Part shown: in pieces, positions 1 to 8,090 of the stretch
Layout of the letters: each line of letters starts with the position of its first letter
Position numbering within the stretch: position 1 is the first letter of the stretch
From: Rikenella sp031551865
GTDB lineage: Bacteria > Bacteroidota > Bacteroidia > Bacteroidales > Rikenellaceae
NCBI GenBank assembly: GCA_031551865.1
Contig: JAVBMY010000017.1
Coordinates: 1 to 18,588 of the forward strand
Reading direction: 5' to 3'
Length of the DNA: 18,588 nucleotides
Made by a program: the position numbers and the translations under genes
Notes under the pieces: model-generated
The model's input: the letters and a program-made list of their open reading frames with translations, nothing else
Databases searched by the model: none
Told to the model about the DNA's origin: nothing

Positions 1-169
1 GTTGTCTTCTGCTTGTGGGGTGTCAACCCACCCGTCCCCCCGGCGCGCCGCGGGCCGTTAGCGCGCGCGGCCCACGGGTCGAGTCTGATACAACAAACCT
101 GAAAAAAGACAGGTCCGAAAAATATTACCTTTGGTGAATAACCCCACCTTTATTCCTACCTTATAATAT

Positions 170-1465
170 ATGATGGATACCCGCCTCCTGAGATCGCTCA
201 TCAGGTTGGCCTGGCAATACCGCCTGTTCGACACGGCGGATTGCCCGCTTACCGACGGCACCGCCATGGCTGTGGCCAAAAGCGGCATCCCACGCTACGG
301 CGAAGGGGAGACCGGCCCCGATTTCACGGAGGCCGAGATTACACTCGACCATATCAACCTTTACGGCAGCATCCGCACCGACGCCCGGTCGTCGGACTGG
401 CGCGCCGAGGGCAGTTTGATGGACAAGGCGTTCGAGGGGGTGATCCTACATGTAGTGGACGAGCAAGACGTGGTGCTGATGCGCGGCGGGCGCGAAGTGC
501 GCACGCTGGTACTTCGACCGGGCGAGGCACTCGTCGAGAAATACGAAGTATTGATCCGCAGTTGCGGCAACAGTACCCCCTGCGTGGAGTTGCTGAGCGC
601 ACAGGACGACTTGCAGCGCGAGGCTATCCTCTCGCGCGTGCTGGCCGACCGGATGCGGCGCAAAAGCGACGAGGTGCTGGCGCTGAACCGCTCGCTCGGC
701 GGCGACTGGAACGAAACGGCCTATGTACTGTTCATGCGGACGCTCGGCATGGGCGAGATGAAAATCTCATACGAGGCGCTGGCCCGCAGCCTGCCGTACC
801 GCTATATCGTGGCGTGCGGCACCGATGCCCAGCAGGCCGAGTCTCTGTTGCTCGGGCAGTCGGGACACCTGGGCGTCATGGCCCCCGACACCCGGATCCG
901 AATGTTGCAGGATATTTACCTGGGGCTGAAGATGCGTTACGCCCTCAAGCGCCCGGTCGCCGACTGGCGGGGAAGCAGTATTCGCCCGGTATCGTTGCCG
1001 CTGAATGTATTGCAGCAGACAGCGCGTTTCCTGGCCGACGGCAGGGGATTATTACTGCAACGCATATTGAGTGCCGTGGAATCGCCGGATTCTCCCTCTC
1101 CGTCACCCGCTGTTTCTTCGGCAACGCCCCGGGGTACAGGTGAAGCGGTGAGGGACGTGTTCTCAGGGTTCTTCTCCGGCGAGAAAGCCGACCTGCGGAT
1201 CATCAATTTCGTGATCCCGCTGTTGGTGGCGTATGCCGAGTCAATGCGCTCGGACGTGTTGAAGCAACGTGCTATTGAGTTGTACGACGGCATTCCCGGC
1301 GAAAATAACCGGTACACGCGCCATTGGTCGGCGGGCGGCATCGATATCCGGGATGCTTTTTACTCGCAAGCGATGGTGCAACTTTCGACGGAGTATTGCG
1401 GCCGTTCGCGCTGTGCCGAGTGCCCGCTGGGCGTGATGCAAATGGTAGCCCTCCATCGCCCTTAG
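170..1465 (+). CDS. DUF2851 family protein
   Basis: A 431-residue soluble protein of the DUF2851 family, a conserved family of unknown function found mainly in Bacteroidetes. Recognisable blocks are the N-terminal LIRLAWQYRLFD segment, GPDFTEAEI near residue 50, the RSSDW motif followed by DKAFEGVILHVV near residues 75-95, and the C-terminal cysteine cluster C410, C415, C418 in YCGRSRCAECPLG, which could bind metal. The length fits the family. A Ser/Pro-rich stretch at about residues 303-322 (PDSPSPSPAVSS) interrupts the C-terminal half and looks like a lineage-specific linker. The start is the first of two adjacent ATGs (170 or 173). A degenerate -7-like element, TACCTTAT at 157-164, lies just upstream, so the leader may be very short. 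The gene stands alone and converges on the lipoprotein gene. The family call is firm, but the function is unknown. Confidence 0.9.
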   Translation: MMDTRLLRSLIRLAWQYRLFDTADCPLTDGTAMAVAKSGIPRYGEGETGPDFTEAEITLDHINLYGSIRTDARSSDWRAEGSLMDKAFEGVILHVVDEQDVVLMRGGREVRTLVLRPGEALVEKYEVLIRSCGNSTPCVELLSAQDDLQREAILSRVLADRMRRKSDEVLALNRSLGGDWNETAYVLFMRTLGMGEMKISYEALARSLPYRYIVACGTDAQQAESLLLGQSGHLGVMAPDTRIRMLQDIYLGLKMRYALKRPVADWRGSSIRPVSLPLNVLQQTARFLADGRGLLLQRILSAVESPDSPSPSPAVSSATPRGTGEAVRDVFSGFFSGEKADLRIINFVIPLLVAYAESMRSDVLKQRAIELYDGIPGENNRYTRHWSAGGIDIRDAFYSQAMVQLSTEYCGRSRCAECPLGVMQMVALHRP

Positions 1466-1661
1466 GATTACGGTTTACGAGCGCCGGAAAACACACAGCC
1501 CCAGGATAGCCTGTCGATTTACAGGACTCGCCCATAAGCGGCCCCGGGGTAGATTCATTCAGGGCAGACACCGCCGCAACGCCCGCACTCTTCTTTCCCG
1601 ATTACTCCGCTTATCCTGTGCTCCATTCTACTCATACCGCTACTTTTGGCCACACAAACAA

Positions 1662-1692
1662 AAAACGCCCCGTCTTGAGGACGGGGCGTTTT
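1662..1692. terminator. Bidirectional Rho-independent terminator
   Basis: A perfect 13-bp stem (AAAACGCCCCGTC at 1662-1674 pairing with 1680-1692) closes a 5-base loop. T-rich sequence follows on both strands: TTTTATTT on plus and GTTTTTTGTTTG on minus. It lies between the converging DUF2851 and BACON lipoprotein genes and can serve both. Its distance from the lipoprotein stop (17 bp) suggests that gene is the main user. Confidence 0.93.
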
Positions 1693-1709
1693 ATTTCAAC
1701 TCTATGAGA

Positions 1710-2150
1710 TTACAGGGGTTGAGAAACCTGGATGGTACCGGTTTGTTTTACTCCAAGTACCCACATGGTTACTTCGGCATTACGAACTTTACCTGAAGTA
1801 TTTGCAGCAACGACGATGGTAACGGTCTGGGGACCTTTTGCACGGATGTTAGGCATAGCGGTGTATGCTTTGGGGGTTCCGTCTGCGTTCAGGCCCAGGT
1901 CTTCGGCAGTTTTAAACTTCAGCCAGTTGCAGCCTGAAGAGAGCAACCAGGAAGTCTCGGGAGCCGAAGTGGTCACATTGAAGGTGAAGGCGCTGGCAGC
2001 GGCATTCGACGGAACAGCGTACGAACTCGCGTCCATTGAAACGGTGCCGCCTACTTCAGCGGGATCGTCATCATTACAAGCAGTGAAAGCCACGGTAGCG
2101 ACGAGCGCGAGTGCTGCGAAGAGCGATTTAGAGAGAGATTTGTAAATCAT
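1710..2150 (-). CDS. BACON-domain surface lipoprotein
   Basis: A 146-residue lipoprotein. The N-terminus has a positively charged start (MIYKSLSKS), a hydrophobic core and a lipobox ending at C25 (FTAC). The cysteine is followed by NDDD, an acidic run resembling the lipoprotein export signal that sends Bacteroidetes lipoproteins to the cell surface. The mature part is essentially one BACON-type Ig-like domain. Its C-terminal half shows the family pattern TVTIVVAANTSGKVRNAEVT and ends in TIQVSQPL. BACON domains usually sit at the N-terminus of glycan-binding or glycan-degrading proteins or mucin-associated proteins; here the domain stands alone. The gene looks lower in GC than its neighbours. 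It is divergent from secA, has a hairpin terminator, and is probably monocistronic. The ligand is unknown. Confidence 0.85.
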   Translation of the reverse strand: MIYKSLSKSLFAALALVATVAFTACNDDDPAEVGGTVSMDASSYAVPSNAAASAFTFNVTTSAPETSWLLSSGCNWLKFKTAEDLGLNADGTPKAYTAMPNIRAKGPQTVTIVVAANTSGKVRNAEVTMWVLGVKQTGTIQVSQPL

Positions 2151-2282
2151 AGTGTTAAGATTAAGGGTTTTATTGTTTGTTGTTTAGCTTTCTTAACGGT
2201 GTCCCGGGTACTCTTCTCCCCCGGCCGGGCGCTTTTCGCGGCGCCGCACCCTGAAGGGCCTGATATACTTCAGTACACAGGG

Positions 2283-2290
2283 CGAAGGTA
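2283..2290 (-). promoter_or_regulatory. Possible -7 box for the BACON lipoprotein
   Basis: On minus the sequence reads TACCTTCG, one mismatch from the Bacteroidetes TAnnTTTG box. It lies 132 bp upstream of the lipoprotein ATG. No clear -33 TTTG is present at the expected spacing, so this is weak. Confidence 0.3.
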
Positions 2291-2426
2291 GGGATTATTT
2301 TTTTAATAACAATAGTTGCGTCGCGCAAAACACATTTTTTATTAAAAATTTATTCACACACCCGACCATTTTTCAAATCTTGCCGGACAGTACGATATTT
2401 TATAGGAAGGGAACCGGTAAATTGAT

Positions 2427-2434
2427 TATCTTTG
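2427..2434 (+). promoter_or_regulatory. secA promoter, -7 box TATCTTTG
   Basis: An exact match to the Bacteroidetes -7 consensus TAnnTTTG, 45 bp before the chosen secA ATG. Transcription would begin around 2438-2442 and give a leader of about 40 bases. The -33 element is not recognisable. The box also argues against the longer SecA reading that would start with a TTG inside it, at 2432. Confidence 0.7.
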
Positions 2435-2479
2435 CTCCTTTCCCGAAAACACCTACCAAGCACAAATATACACAATAAA

Positions 2480-5400
2480 ATGGGTATCACAGCAAGCCTA
2501 CTCAAGTTAGTGTTCGGCAGCAAGGCCGACCGCGACCGCAAGGCGATCCAGCCTTATGTCGACAAAATACTGGCCGTCTATCCCGATATCGACGCCCTGA
2601 GCCACGACGAATTGCGCGCCCGGGTCGACAGCCTGCGCCAGCGCATCGCCGACCACAGGCGCGAAACTTTCTTGCAGATCCTCGAATTAAAAGAGAAACT
2701 CGAAGACCCCAACCTCCCCATAGAAGAGAAAGAGGCCACGGCCGACGAACACGACAAACTCGTCAAAAAACAACTCGAACAAATCGAAGAGGTATTGCTC
2801 GAAATCCTGCCCGAAGCGTTCGCCGCCGTGAAATCCACCGCCCGCCGCTTCACCGAGAACCCCACGATCACCGTCACCGCCACCGACGCCGACCGCGAAC
2901 TGGCCGCCACCCGTGATTTTGTGACCATCGAAGGCGACAAAGCCATCTATAAAAACTCGTGGATTGCCGGAGGCAACACCATCACCTGGGACATGGTACA
3001 CTACGACGTGCAGCTCTTCGGCGGCGTGGCGCTCCACAAAGGCAACATCGCCGAAATGGCCACCGGCGAGGGCAAGACCCTCGTGGCCACCCTGCCCGTG
3101 TTCCTCAACGCCCTGGCCGGCGAAGGCGTGCACATCGTGACCGTCAACGACTACCTGAGCCGCCGCGACTCCGAATGGATGGGGCCGCTCTACCAGTTCC
3201 ACGGCCTGACCGTCGACTGCATCGACAAACACCAGCCCAATTCGCCCGCCCGCCGCAAAGCCTACATGGCCGACATCACCTTCGGCACCAATAACGAATT
3301 CGGCTTCGACTACCTGCGCGACAACATGGCCATCTCGCCCGACGACCTCGTGCAGCGCCAGCACCATTACGCCATCGTCGACGAGGTCGACTCCGTGCTG
3401 ATCGACGACGCCCGCACCCCGCTGATCATCTCGGGCCCCGTGCCCAAAGGCGAAGACCAACTCTTCGAAGACTACCGCCCGCAGATCGAATCGCTCTACA
3501 ACCTGCAGCGCAACCTCTGCACCTCGATCCTGGCCGATGCCCGCAAAGCGCTCTCCGCCGGTGACAACGACCAGGCCGGTATCCTCACCTACCGCGTCCA
3601 CAAAGGGCTGCCCAAGTACAAACCGCTCATCAAATTCCTGAGCGAGCCCGGCGTGAAAGCCCTGATGCAGAAGACCGAGAACGTCTTCATGCAGGACAAC
3701 AACAAACGGATGCACGAAATCACCGACGACCTCTACTTCGTGATCGACGAAAAAGGGCACGCCGTCGAGCTCACCGATAAAGGGCACGACACACTGGCCA
3801 AAGACGTGAACGACCGCGAGTTCTTCATTCTGCCCGACATCGGCAGCGAAGTGGCCGCCCTCGACGCCAGCGGCAAGAGCGCCGAAGAAAAACTCGAAGC
3901 CAAAGACAAGATGCTGGCCGACTACGCCGTCAAATCCGAGCGCCTGCACACCGTCCACCAACTCCTCAAAGCCTATTCGCTCTTCGAGAAAGACGTCGAA
4001 TACCTGGTGATGGACAACAAAGTGAAGATCGTCGACGAACAGACGGGCCGCGTGCTCGAAGGCCGCCGCTACTCCGACGGGCTGCACCAGGCCATCGAGG
4101 CCAAGGAGCGCGTCAAGGTCGAGGCCGCCACGCAAACCTTCGCCACCATCACGCTCCAGAACTACTTCCGCATGTACCACAAGCTCTCGGGCATGACCGG
4201 TACCGCCGAAACCGAGGCCTCGGAATTCTGGAACATCTACAAGCTCGACGTGATCGTGATCCCCACGAACCGCGCGATCCTGCGCAAAGACCACCAGGAC
4301 CTGATCTATAAGACCAAACGCGAGAAATACGCCGCCGTCATCGAAGAGATCGTGAAACTCGTCGAAGGCGGACGCCCCGTGCTGGTGGGTACCACCTCGG
4401 TCGAAATCTCCGAGTTACTCAGCAAAATGCTCAAGCTGCGCGGTATCAAACACAACGTGCTCAACGCCAAGCAGCACGCCGCCGAGGCCCAGGTAGTGGC
4501 CGAAGCCGGGCACGCCGGACAGGTGACCATCGCCACCAACATGGCGGGCCGCGGTACCGACATCAAACTGACCCCCGAGGTGAAAGCCGCGGGCGGTCTG
4601 GCCATCATCGGCACCGAGCGCCACGAATCGCGCCGCGTCGACCGCCAGCTCCGCGGCCGTGCCGGCCGCCAGGGCGACCCCGGGTCGTCGCAATTCTTCG
4701 TATCGCTCGAAGACGACCTGATGCGCCTGTTCGGCTCCGAACGCATCGCCCGCATGATGGACGCCATGGGCATCAAGGAAGGCGAAGTGATCCAGGCCGG
4801 CATGATGACCAAAGCCATCGAACGCGCCCAGAAAAAAGTCGAAGAGAACAACTTCGGCATCCGCAAGCGCCTGCTCGAATACGACGACGTGATGAACGCC
4901 CAGCGCGAAGTGATCTACAAACGCCGCCGCAACGCCCTGTTCGGGGGTCGCGCCGAGGTGGACATCGACAACATGATGTCCGACTTCGCCGAAGGCTTCG
5001 TGTCGGGCTACCGCGACCTGGGTTTCGACGAATTCAAACTCGAAATGATCCGCGCCCTGTCGATCGAACCGTCGTTCGGCGAACAGGAGTACGAAACCCT
5101 CAGCGACCGCGAGCTCGCCGTACAAATCCTTGAGGACATGCGCGGGGCCATGGGCCGCCGTGCCGCACAGATCGCCGCCCAGGCGCTGCCCGTGCTCGAA
5201 AATGTCTACGCCGAACAAGGGGCCAACTACGAGAACATCTCGATCCCCCTGACCGACGGGCACAAAGGACTCAACGTCCCCGTTAACCTGCGCCGCGCCG
5301 TCGAATCCAAAGGCCTCGAAATCCACCGTACCTTCAGCCGTGTCTATATGCTCATCACCATCGACGAGGACTGGAAAGAGCACCTGCGCGACATGGACGA

Positions 5401-5761
5401 CCTGAAACAGTCCGTCCAGAACGCCTCGTACGAACAGAAAGACCCGCTGCTGATCTACAAGTTCGAATCGTTCGAACTGTTCAGCAAGATGGTCGAAAAA
5501 ATCAACCGCGAAGTACTCGCGATGATCCTCAAGGTCTACCTGCCCGTGCAGCAACAGCAAGCGGCTCCGGCCCGTGCCGCCGCACAAAAGCACACCGACA
5601 TGAGCCGCATGCAGACCTCGCGCGCCGCGGCTGCCGCAGCCGCCGGAGCCGGCGAACGCAGCAAGCCCGCCCCCGTACATGTCGAAAAGCAGGTGGGCCG
5701 CAACGACCCCTGCCCCTGCGGATCGGGCAAGAAATACAAAAACTGCCACGGCGCCTCGTAA
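2480..5761 (+). CDS. secA: Protein translocase subunit SecA
   Basis: The ATPase motor that drives unfolded preproteins through the SecYEG channel at the inner membrane. From the ATG at 2480 it is 1093 residues, starting MGITASLLKLVFGSKADRD. An upstream in-frame TTG at 2432 would overlap the promoter box and is rejected. Visible motifs are Walker A MATGEGKT (193-200), the DEVD box at 301-304 followed by IDDARTPLIISGP, the second-motor motif TNMAGRGTDIKL with QLRGRAGRQGDPG, and the C-terminal SEC-C zinc site CPCGSGKKYKNCH with C1078, C1080, C1089 and H1090. It is longer than E. coli SecA (901 aa), mainly through extra sequence between the two motor domains. That is usual in Bacteroidetes. An Ala-rich linker precedes the zinc tail. 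It has its own promoter and terminator and appears monocistronic. Confidence 0.98.
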   Translation: MGITASLLKLVFGSKADRDRKAIQPYVDKILAVYPDIDALSHDELRARVDSLRQRIADHRRETFLQILELKEKLEDPNLPIEEKEATADEHDKLVKKQLEQIEEVLLEILPEAFAAVKSTARRFTENPTITVTATDADRELAATRDFVTIEGDKAIYKNSWIAGGNTITWDMVHYDVQLFGGVALHKGNIAEMATGEGKTLVATLPVFLNALAGEGVHIVTVNDYLSRRDSEWMGPLYQFHGLTVDCIDKHQPNSPARRKAYMADITFGTNNEFGFDYLRDNMAISPDDLVQRQHHYAIVDEVDSVLIDDARTPLIISGPVPKGEDQLFEDYRPQIESLYNLQRNLCTSILADARKALSAGDNDQAGILTYRVHKGLPKYKPLIKFLSEPGVKALMQKTENVFMQDNNKRMHEITDDLYFVIDEKGHAVELTDKGHDTLAKDVNDREFFILPDIGSEVAALDASGKSAEEKLEAKDKMLADYAVKSERLHTVHQLLKAYSLFEKDVEYLVMDNKVKIVDEQTGRVLEGRRYSDGLHQAIEAKERVKVEAATQTFATITLQNYFRMYHKLSGMTGTAETEASEFWNIYKLDVIVIPTNRAILRKDHQDLIYKTKREKYAAVIEEIVKLVEGGRPVLVGTTSVEISELLSKMLKLRGIKHNVLNAKQHAAEAQVVAEAGHAGQVTIATNMAGRGTDIKLTPEVKAAGGLAIIGTERHESRRVDRQLRGRAGRQGDPGSSQFFVSLEDDLMRLFGSERIARMMDAMGIKEGEVIQAGMMTKAIERAQKKVEENNFGIRKRLLEYDDVMNAQREVIYKRRRNALFGGRAEVDIDNMMSDFAEGFVSGYRDLGFDEFKLEMIRALSIEPSFGEQEYETLSDRELAVQILEDMRGAMGRRAAQIAAQALPVLENVYAEQGANYENISIPLTDGHKGLNVPVNLRRAVESKGLEIHRTFSRVYMLITIDEDWKEHLRDMDDLKQSVQNASYEQKDPLLIYKFESFELFSKMVEKINREVLAMILKVYLPVQQQQAAPARAAAQKHTDMSRMQTSRAAAAAAAGAGERSKPAPVHVEKQVGRNDPCPCGSGKKYKNCHGAS

Positions 5762-5784
5762 GCGTAGGGCATGTACACAAAGAA

Positions 5785-5819
5785 CATGGGGTTCTGACGG
5801 ATGACGTCAGAACCCCATG
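5785..5819 (+). terminator. secA Rho-independent terminator
   Basis: A perfect 14-bp stem (CATGGGGTTCTGAC at 5785-5798, pairing with 5806-5819) with a 7-base loop, followed by CTTATTTTATT. It begins 23 bp after the secA stop codon. Confidence 0.9.
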
Positions 5820-5945
5820 CTTATTTTATTATCGAAACTTTTCCTCCCAGGCCGTATCACATTCGACCTTGCCCCGAGCGCGCATAAAACGCGCCTGGAC
5901 CAGGACCGCGGGTTGCCGCCGAAACTGCGGAGAACGAAACAGAAA

Positions 5946-5994
5946 CCGTATAAACCTGACAAGCCCAGAAGGAGTAAAACTCCGTTTATATCGG
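5946..5994 (-). terminator. Possible terminator of the NYN/cold-shock gene
   Basis: Downstream of the NYN stop, CCGTATAAAC (5946-5955) can pair with GTTTATATCGG (5984-5994). This encloses a small hairpin GGAGT-AAA-ACTCC (5971-5983). On the minus strand the structure is followed by TTTCTGTTTCGTTC. An alternative pairing, AGCCC (5962-5966) with GGGCT (5993-5997), competes with it. It is not a textbook terminator. Confidence 0.4.
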
Positions 5995-6018
5995 GCTGTT
6001 CCGGCCGCAGGCCGCGCC

Positions 6019-6957
6019 CTACTCCTCCACGGCCGGAAACTCCGAGGGGCCGTAGAGTTTTTTGACCTGTTTGGCCACGTCCTGCATTTGGTCGTTGCGG
6101 CCGATCGAGAACTCCACCTCGTCGCCGGGCGCGATGTCGGCAAAATCGCCGTCGATCACGTCGAGGCTATGGAAGAACAGGTTGTTATTGGGGTACTTGA
6201 TGAATCCGTAACCGTTCTTGATGCTCAGCACCTGGCTCGTAAACCGGCCCTTGGGGAGCGGTTCGAGCCGCGCTTCGCTTTCGTCGTACGGCTGCTGTTT
6301 GGGCGAATCGCCCTGCACGAACAGGTCGAGGATCAGGCGGTTGTTCTGTTTCAGCCCGGCTTCAATCACCTCTTGCATCGGCACAGGGTAGGTGGCCAGG
6401 TTCAGCAGATCGTGCGAGGTTTTGGTCACCACGCGCTGCCCTTCGTCGTTGGTGTATTCGAACTCCCAGCTGATGAGCATCACGCGCACGCCGAGGGCGG
6501 TCAGTTTCCGCACGAGCGGCACATAATCCGTGTCGGCCACCACCAGCACGGCGATATCGATGTGTCCGGTGAGCGCCAGTTCAAGCACTTCGAGCGAGAG
6601 CCACACGTCGGTGCCGCGCTCTTCTTTGCGGCCCGAGAGGTTGCGCAGGGGCAGGTAATGGGTGTGCACGCCTTCCGACATCAGGATGTCGTCGAACACG
6701 CGGTCGTGGTAGAGTTGCGAACCGCGCGAGGCAGCGTCGGTGGCATTGAGCCGTCCGCGGAAATAGTGTGCCTGGGCGACCCTCAGGTGCACGGGATCGA
6801 TGTCTTCTTCTTCGGCCACGCGGTGACAGATGAATTCATGGAGACCGCCTATGCTGAGCCTGCGTTTCTGGGAGTGAACGTAGTTGTAATAGTTCGATGC
6901 GTGAAGCAGGAAATTGCCGTCATAGAACACGCCGATTTTGGGTGCATTCTGAATCAT
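6019..6957 (-). CDS. NYN (PIN-like) nuclease with C-terminal cold-shock domain
   Basis: A 312-residue soluble protein with two recognisable modules. Residues 6-190 form a NYN/LabA-type PIN-fold domain with acidic residues where the family has its metal site: D13 in FYDGN, D117 in GTDVWLSLEVLELA, and D142 and D144 in VVADTDYVPLVRKL. Residues about 238-300 resemble a cold-shock OB-fold, with RNP1-like NGYGFIKY (248-255), RNP2-like NLFFHS (259-264) and GDEVEFSIGRN. NYN domains are known or predicted RNases, and cold-shock domains bind single-stranded nucleic acid. RNA cleavage guided by the OB-fold is therefore an inference, with no target visible. The gene has a perfect -7 box about 115 bp upstream and no partner gene. 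Confidence 0.85.
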   Translation of the reverse strand: MIQNAPKIGVFYDGNFLLHASNYYNYVHSQKRRLSIGGLHEFICHRVAEEEDIDPVHLRVAQAHYFRGRLNATDAASRGSQLYHDRVFDDILMSEGVHTHYLPLRNLSGRKEERGTDVWLSLEVLELALTGHIDIAVLVVADTDYVPLVRKLTALGVRVMLISWEFEYTNDEGQRVVTKTSHDLLNLATYPVPMQEVIEAGLKQNNRLILDLFVQGDSPKQQPYDESEARLEPLPKGRFTSQVLSIKNGYGFIKYPNNNLFFHSLDVIDGDFADIAPGDEVEFSIGRNDQMQDVAKQVKKLYGPSEFPAVEE

Positions 6958-7072
6958 GGAATAATGTAATTTGTTAAATTAAAGAAAGTTATAAGGCTTT
7001 TCTCTGGTGCCCTTTACCCCTTGCGGGATAAATAAAAAACAATAGCCGGAAGTATATTGGGATTACGGGGGT

Positions 7073-7080
7073 CAAAGGTA
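7073..7080 (-). promoter_or_regulatory. Promoter of NYN/cold-shock gene, -7 box TACCTTTG
   Basis: An exact TAnnTTTG match on the minus strand. It predicts a leader of about 110 bases for the gene starting at 6957. No -33 TTTG is evident upstream. Confidence 0.6.
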
Positions 7081-7162
7081 GTCATTTCCTTACATAATTT
7101 TTATTGTATTAAAATGAATCTTCGACGTCAAACAGCCGGAATAATCTTCCCGGAAGGTGTAA

Positions 7163-7996
7163 CTATTCGATTACCACCCCATTGAAGAAGCGGTCGGCGA
7201 TCAGCAACCCTTCGGGGGCCGACCGCGGATAGGCCACCATGAAGTACCACACCGTATGGCGTCGCTGGGCCATCAGGGCACGGAACTCAAACGGGTCGGG
7301 ACCAATGAGGTAACTTCCCGACAAGATTCGTGCCGAAAACCCTTCGATGGAATAATCGTTGCGAAAAACTTCGAACCCTTGCACCTCGCCGCTCTCAAGC
7401 ATCGACATAAGTATCTGAGACGAAGCGATGTCGCGGTCAACGCCGAAGTCGGGCCGATAGCTGATGCGCGAAGCGGTGACACTGACTTTCGAGGGTTCGC
7501 TCCAGCGGCGGGTGGCGATAGCGGTAATGATCTGGGTGGTATCCTCCTTGACACGGAGCGAGGTAGTGTCGGCCACGGCAAGGAGTTCGTGGGGGAATTT
7601 AATGCTAGCCCCGAGGTCTTCGTAGTAGGTCGATCTCCAGGGAGCGTCGAGCAGACGGGCCAGGGAGGGATCGCGCTGGTCGCGGTGCATACCCCAATAG
7701 ATGGCCCCGAATATAAGAACCATCCCGAGGGCCGTTATCAGGGCAACGCCGCCCCGACGCAGGTTACCGCCCCGTTTGAAGCGCCGCGTAAGGCGGCGTT
7801 GCTGCGAAAGGCCGCTGACGGCCTCGGGGCTCACGGTATGCTGCGAAAGGTAATCGGCAAACGTCCCGCCGGGATGGCGTGTATGCCAGGCGGTAAAGCT
7901 GTTATCGAGTTTCTCGTGGCACTTCGGGCAGAAGACCATGTATTCGGACTTGACCTCGACCAGCTGGCCGCAATGATTGCATTTCAGGTATCTCAT
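7163..7996 (-). CDS. Zinc-ribbon, single-pass membrane protein of unknown function
   Basis: A 277-residue protein starting MRYLKCNHCGQL. The frame stays open upstream to 8197, but that extension would overlap the end of ispG, so the ATG at 7996 is preferred. C6, C9, C23 and C26 form a CxxC...CxxC zinc ribbon. A basic stretch at 67-81 precedes one transmembrane helix at about 84-103 (ALITALGMVLIFGAIYWG). Roughly 170 residues then follow that would lie in the periplasm: the positive-inside rule puts the ribbon in the cytoplasm. The ectodomain (DLGASIKFPHEL..., ...WYFMVAYPRSAPEGLLIADRFF) matches no family I can name; its pattern suggests an alpha/beta fold of the kind seen in stress-tolerance or PsbP-like proteins, but this is speculative. 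It lies 94 bp after the ispG stop on the same strand and is probably co-transcribed. Confidence 0.8.
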   Translation of the reverse strand: MRYLKCNHCGQLVEVKSEYMVFCPKCHEKLDNSFTAWHTRHPGGTFADYLSQHTVSPEAVSGLSQQRRLTRRFKRGGNLRRGGVALITALGMVLIFGAIYWGMHRDQRDPSLARLLDAPWRSTYYEDLGASIKFPHELLAVADTTSLRVKEDTTQIITAIATRRWSEPSKVSVTASRISYRPDFGVDRDIASSQILMSMLESGEVQGFEVFRNDYSIEGFSARILSGSYLIGPDPFEFRALMAQRRHTVWYFMVAYPRSAPEGLLIADRFFNGVVIE

Positions 7997-8090
7997 ATAC
8001 GTTTCCGGAAGCGGTTTATTGTACCCGGCAGCGGTTTTATCGTGCGGGCGGTCGGGTTTTGATGGTACAGGGGGCGGCACGGACCTGCGG

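Larger units (their letters stand above)
2151..2479. other. Divergent intergenic region (BACON lipoprotein / secA)
   Basis: A 329-bp region without a gene between divergent starts. It holds the perfect secA -7 box at 2427-2434. A one-mismatch -7 box (TACCTTCG on minus, 2283-2290) would give the lipoprotein mRNA a leader of about 130 bases. A GC-rich segment at 2215-2255 with short inverted repeats (GGGCGC and GCGCC types) would then lie within that leader. A very A+T-rich stretch runs from about 2291 to 2400. No open reading frame here is credible. Confidence 0.6.

Noticed and set aside
1..169. Possible partial gene or terminator at the left edge
   Set aside because: All frames close quickly without family similarity. 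The GC-rich inverted repeat near 50-76 is short and lacks a T-run.
2432..2479. 16-residue N-terminal extension of SecA from a TTG
   Set aside because: The TTG lies inside the perfect -7 box. MGITASLLKLVFGS is the normal SecA N-terminus.
2687..5749. Long minus-strand open frames (535 and 444 codons) opposite secA
   Set aside because: They are antisense shadows produced by the GC-biased codon use of secA. Their translations are runs of V, F, G, D and H without domains or a promoter.
5817..6065. 82-codon plus-strand frame after secA
   Set aside because: It begins inside the secA terminator, is Arg/Pro-rich, and overlaps the NYN gene antisense.
5869..6969. 366-codon plus-strand frame opposite the NYN gene
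   Set aside because: It is a shadow of the NYN/cold-shock gene, which has clear motifs and a promoter.
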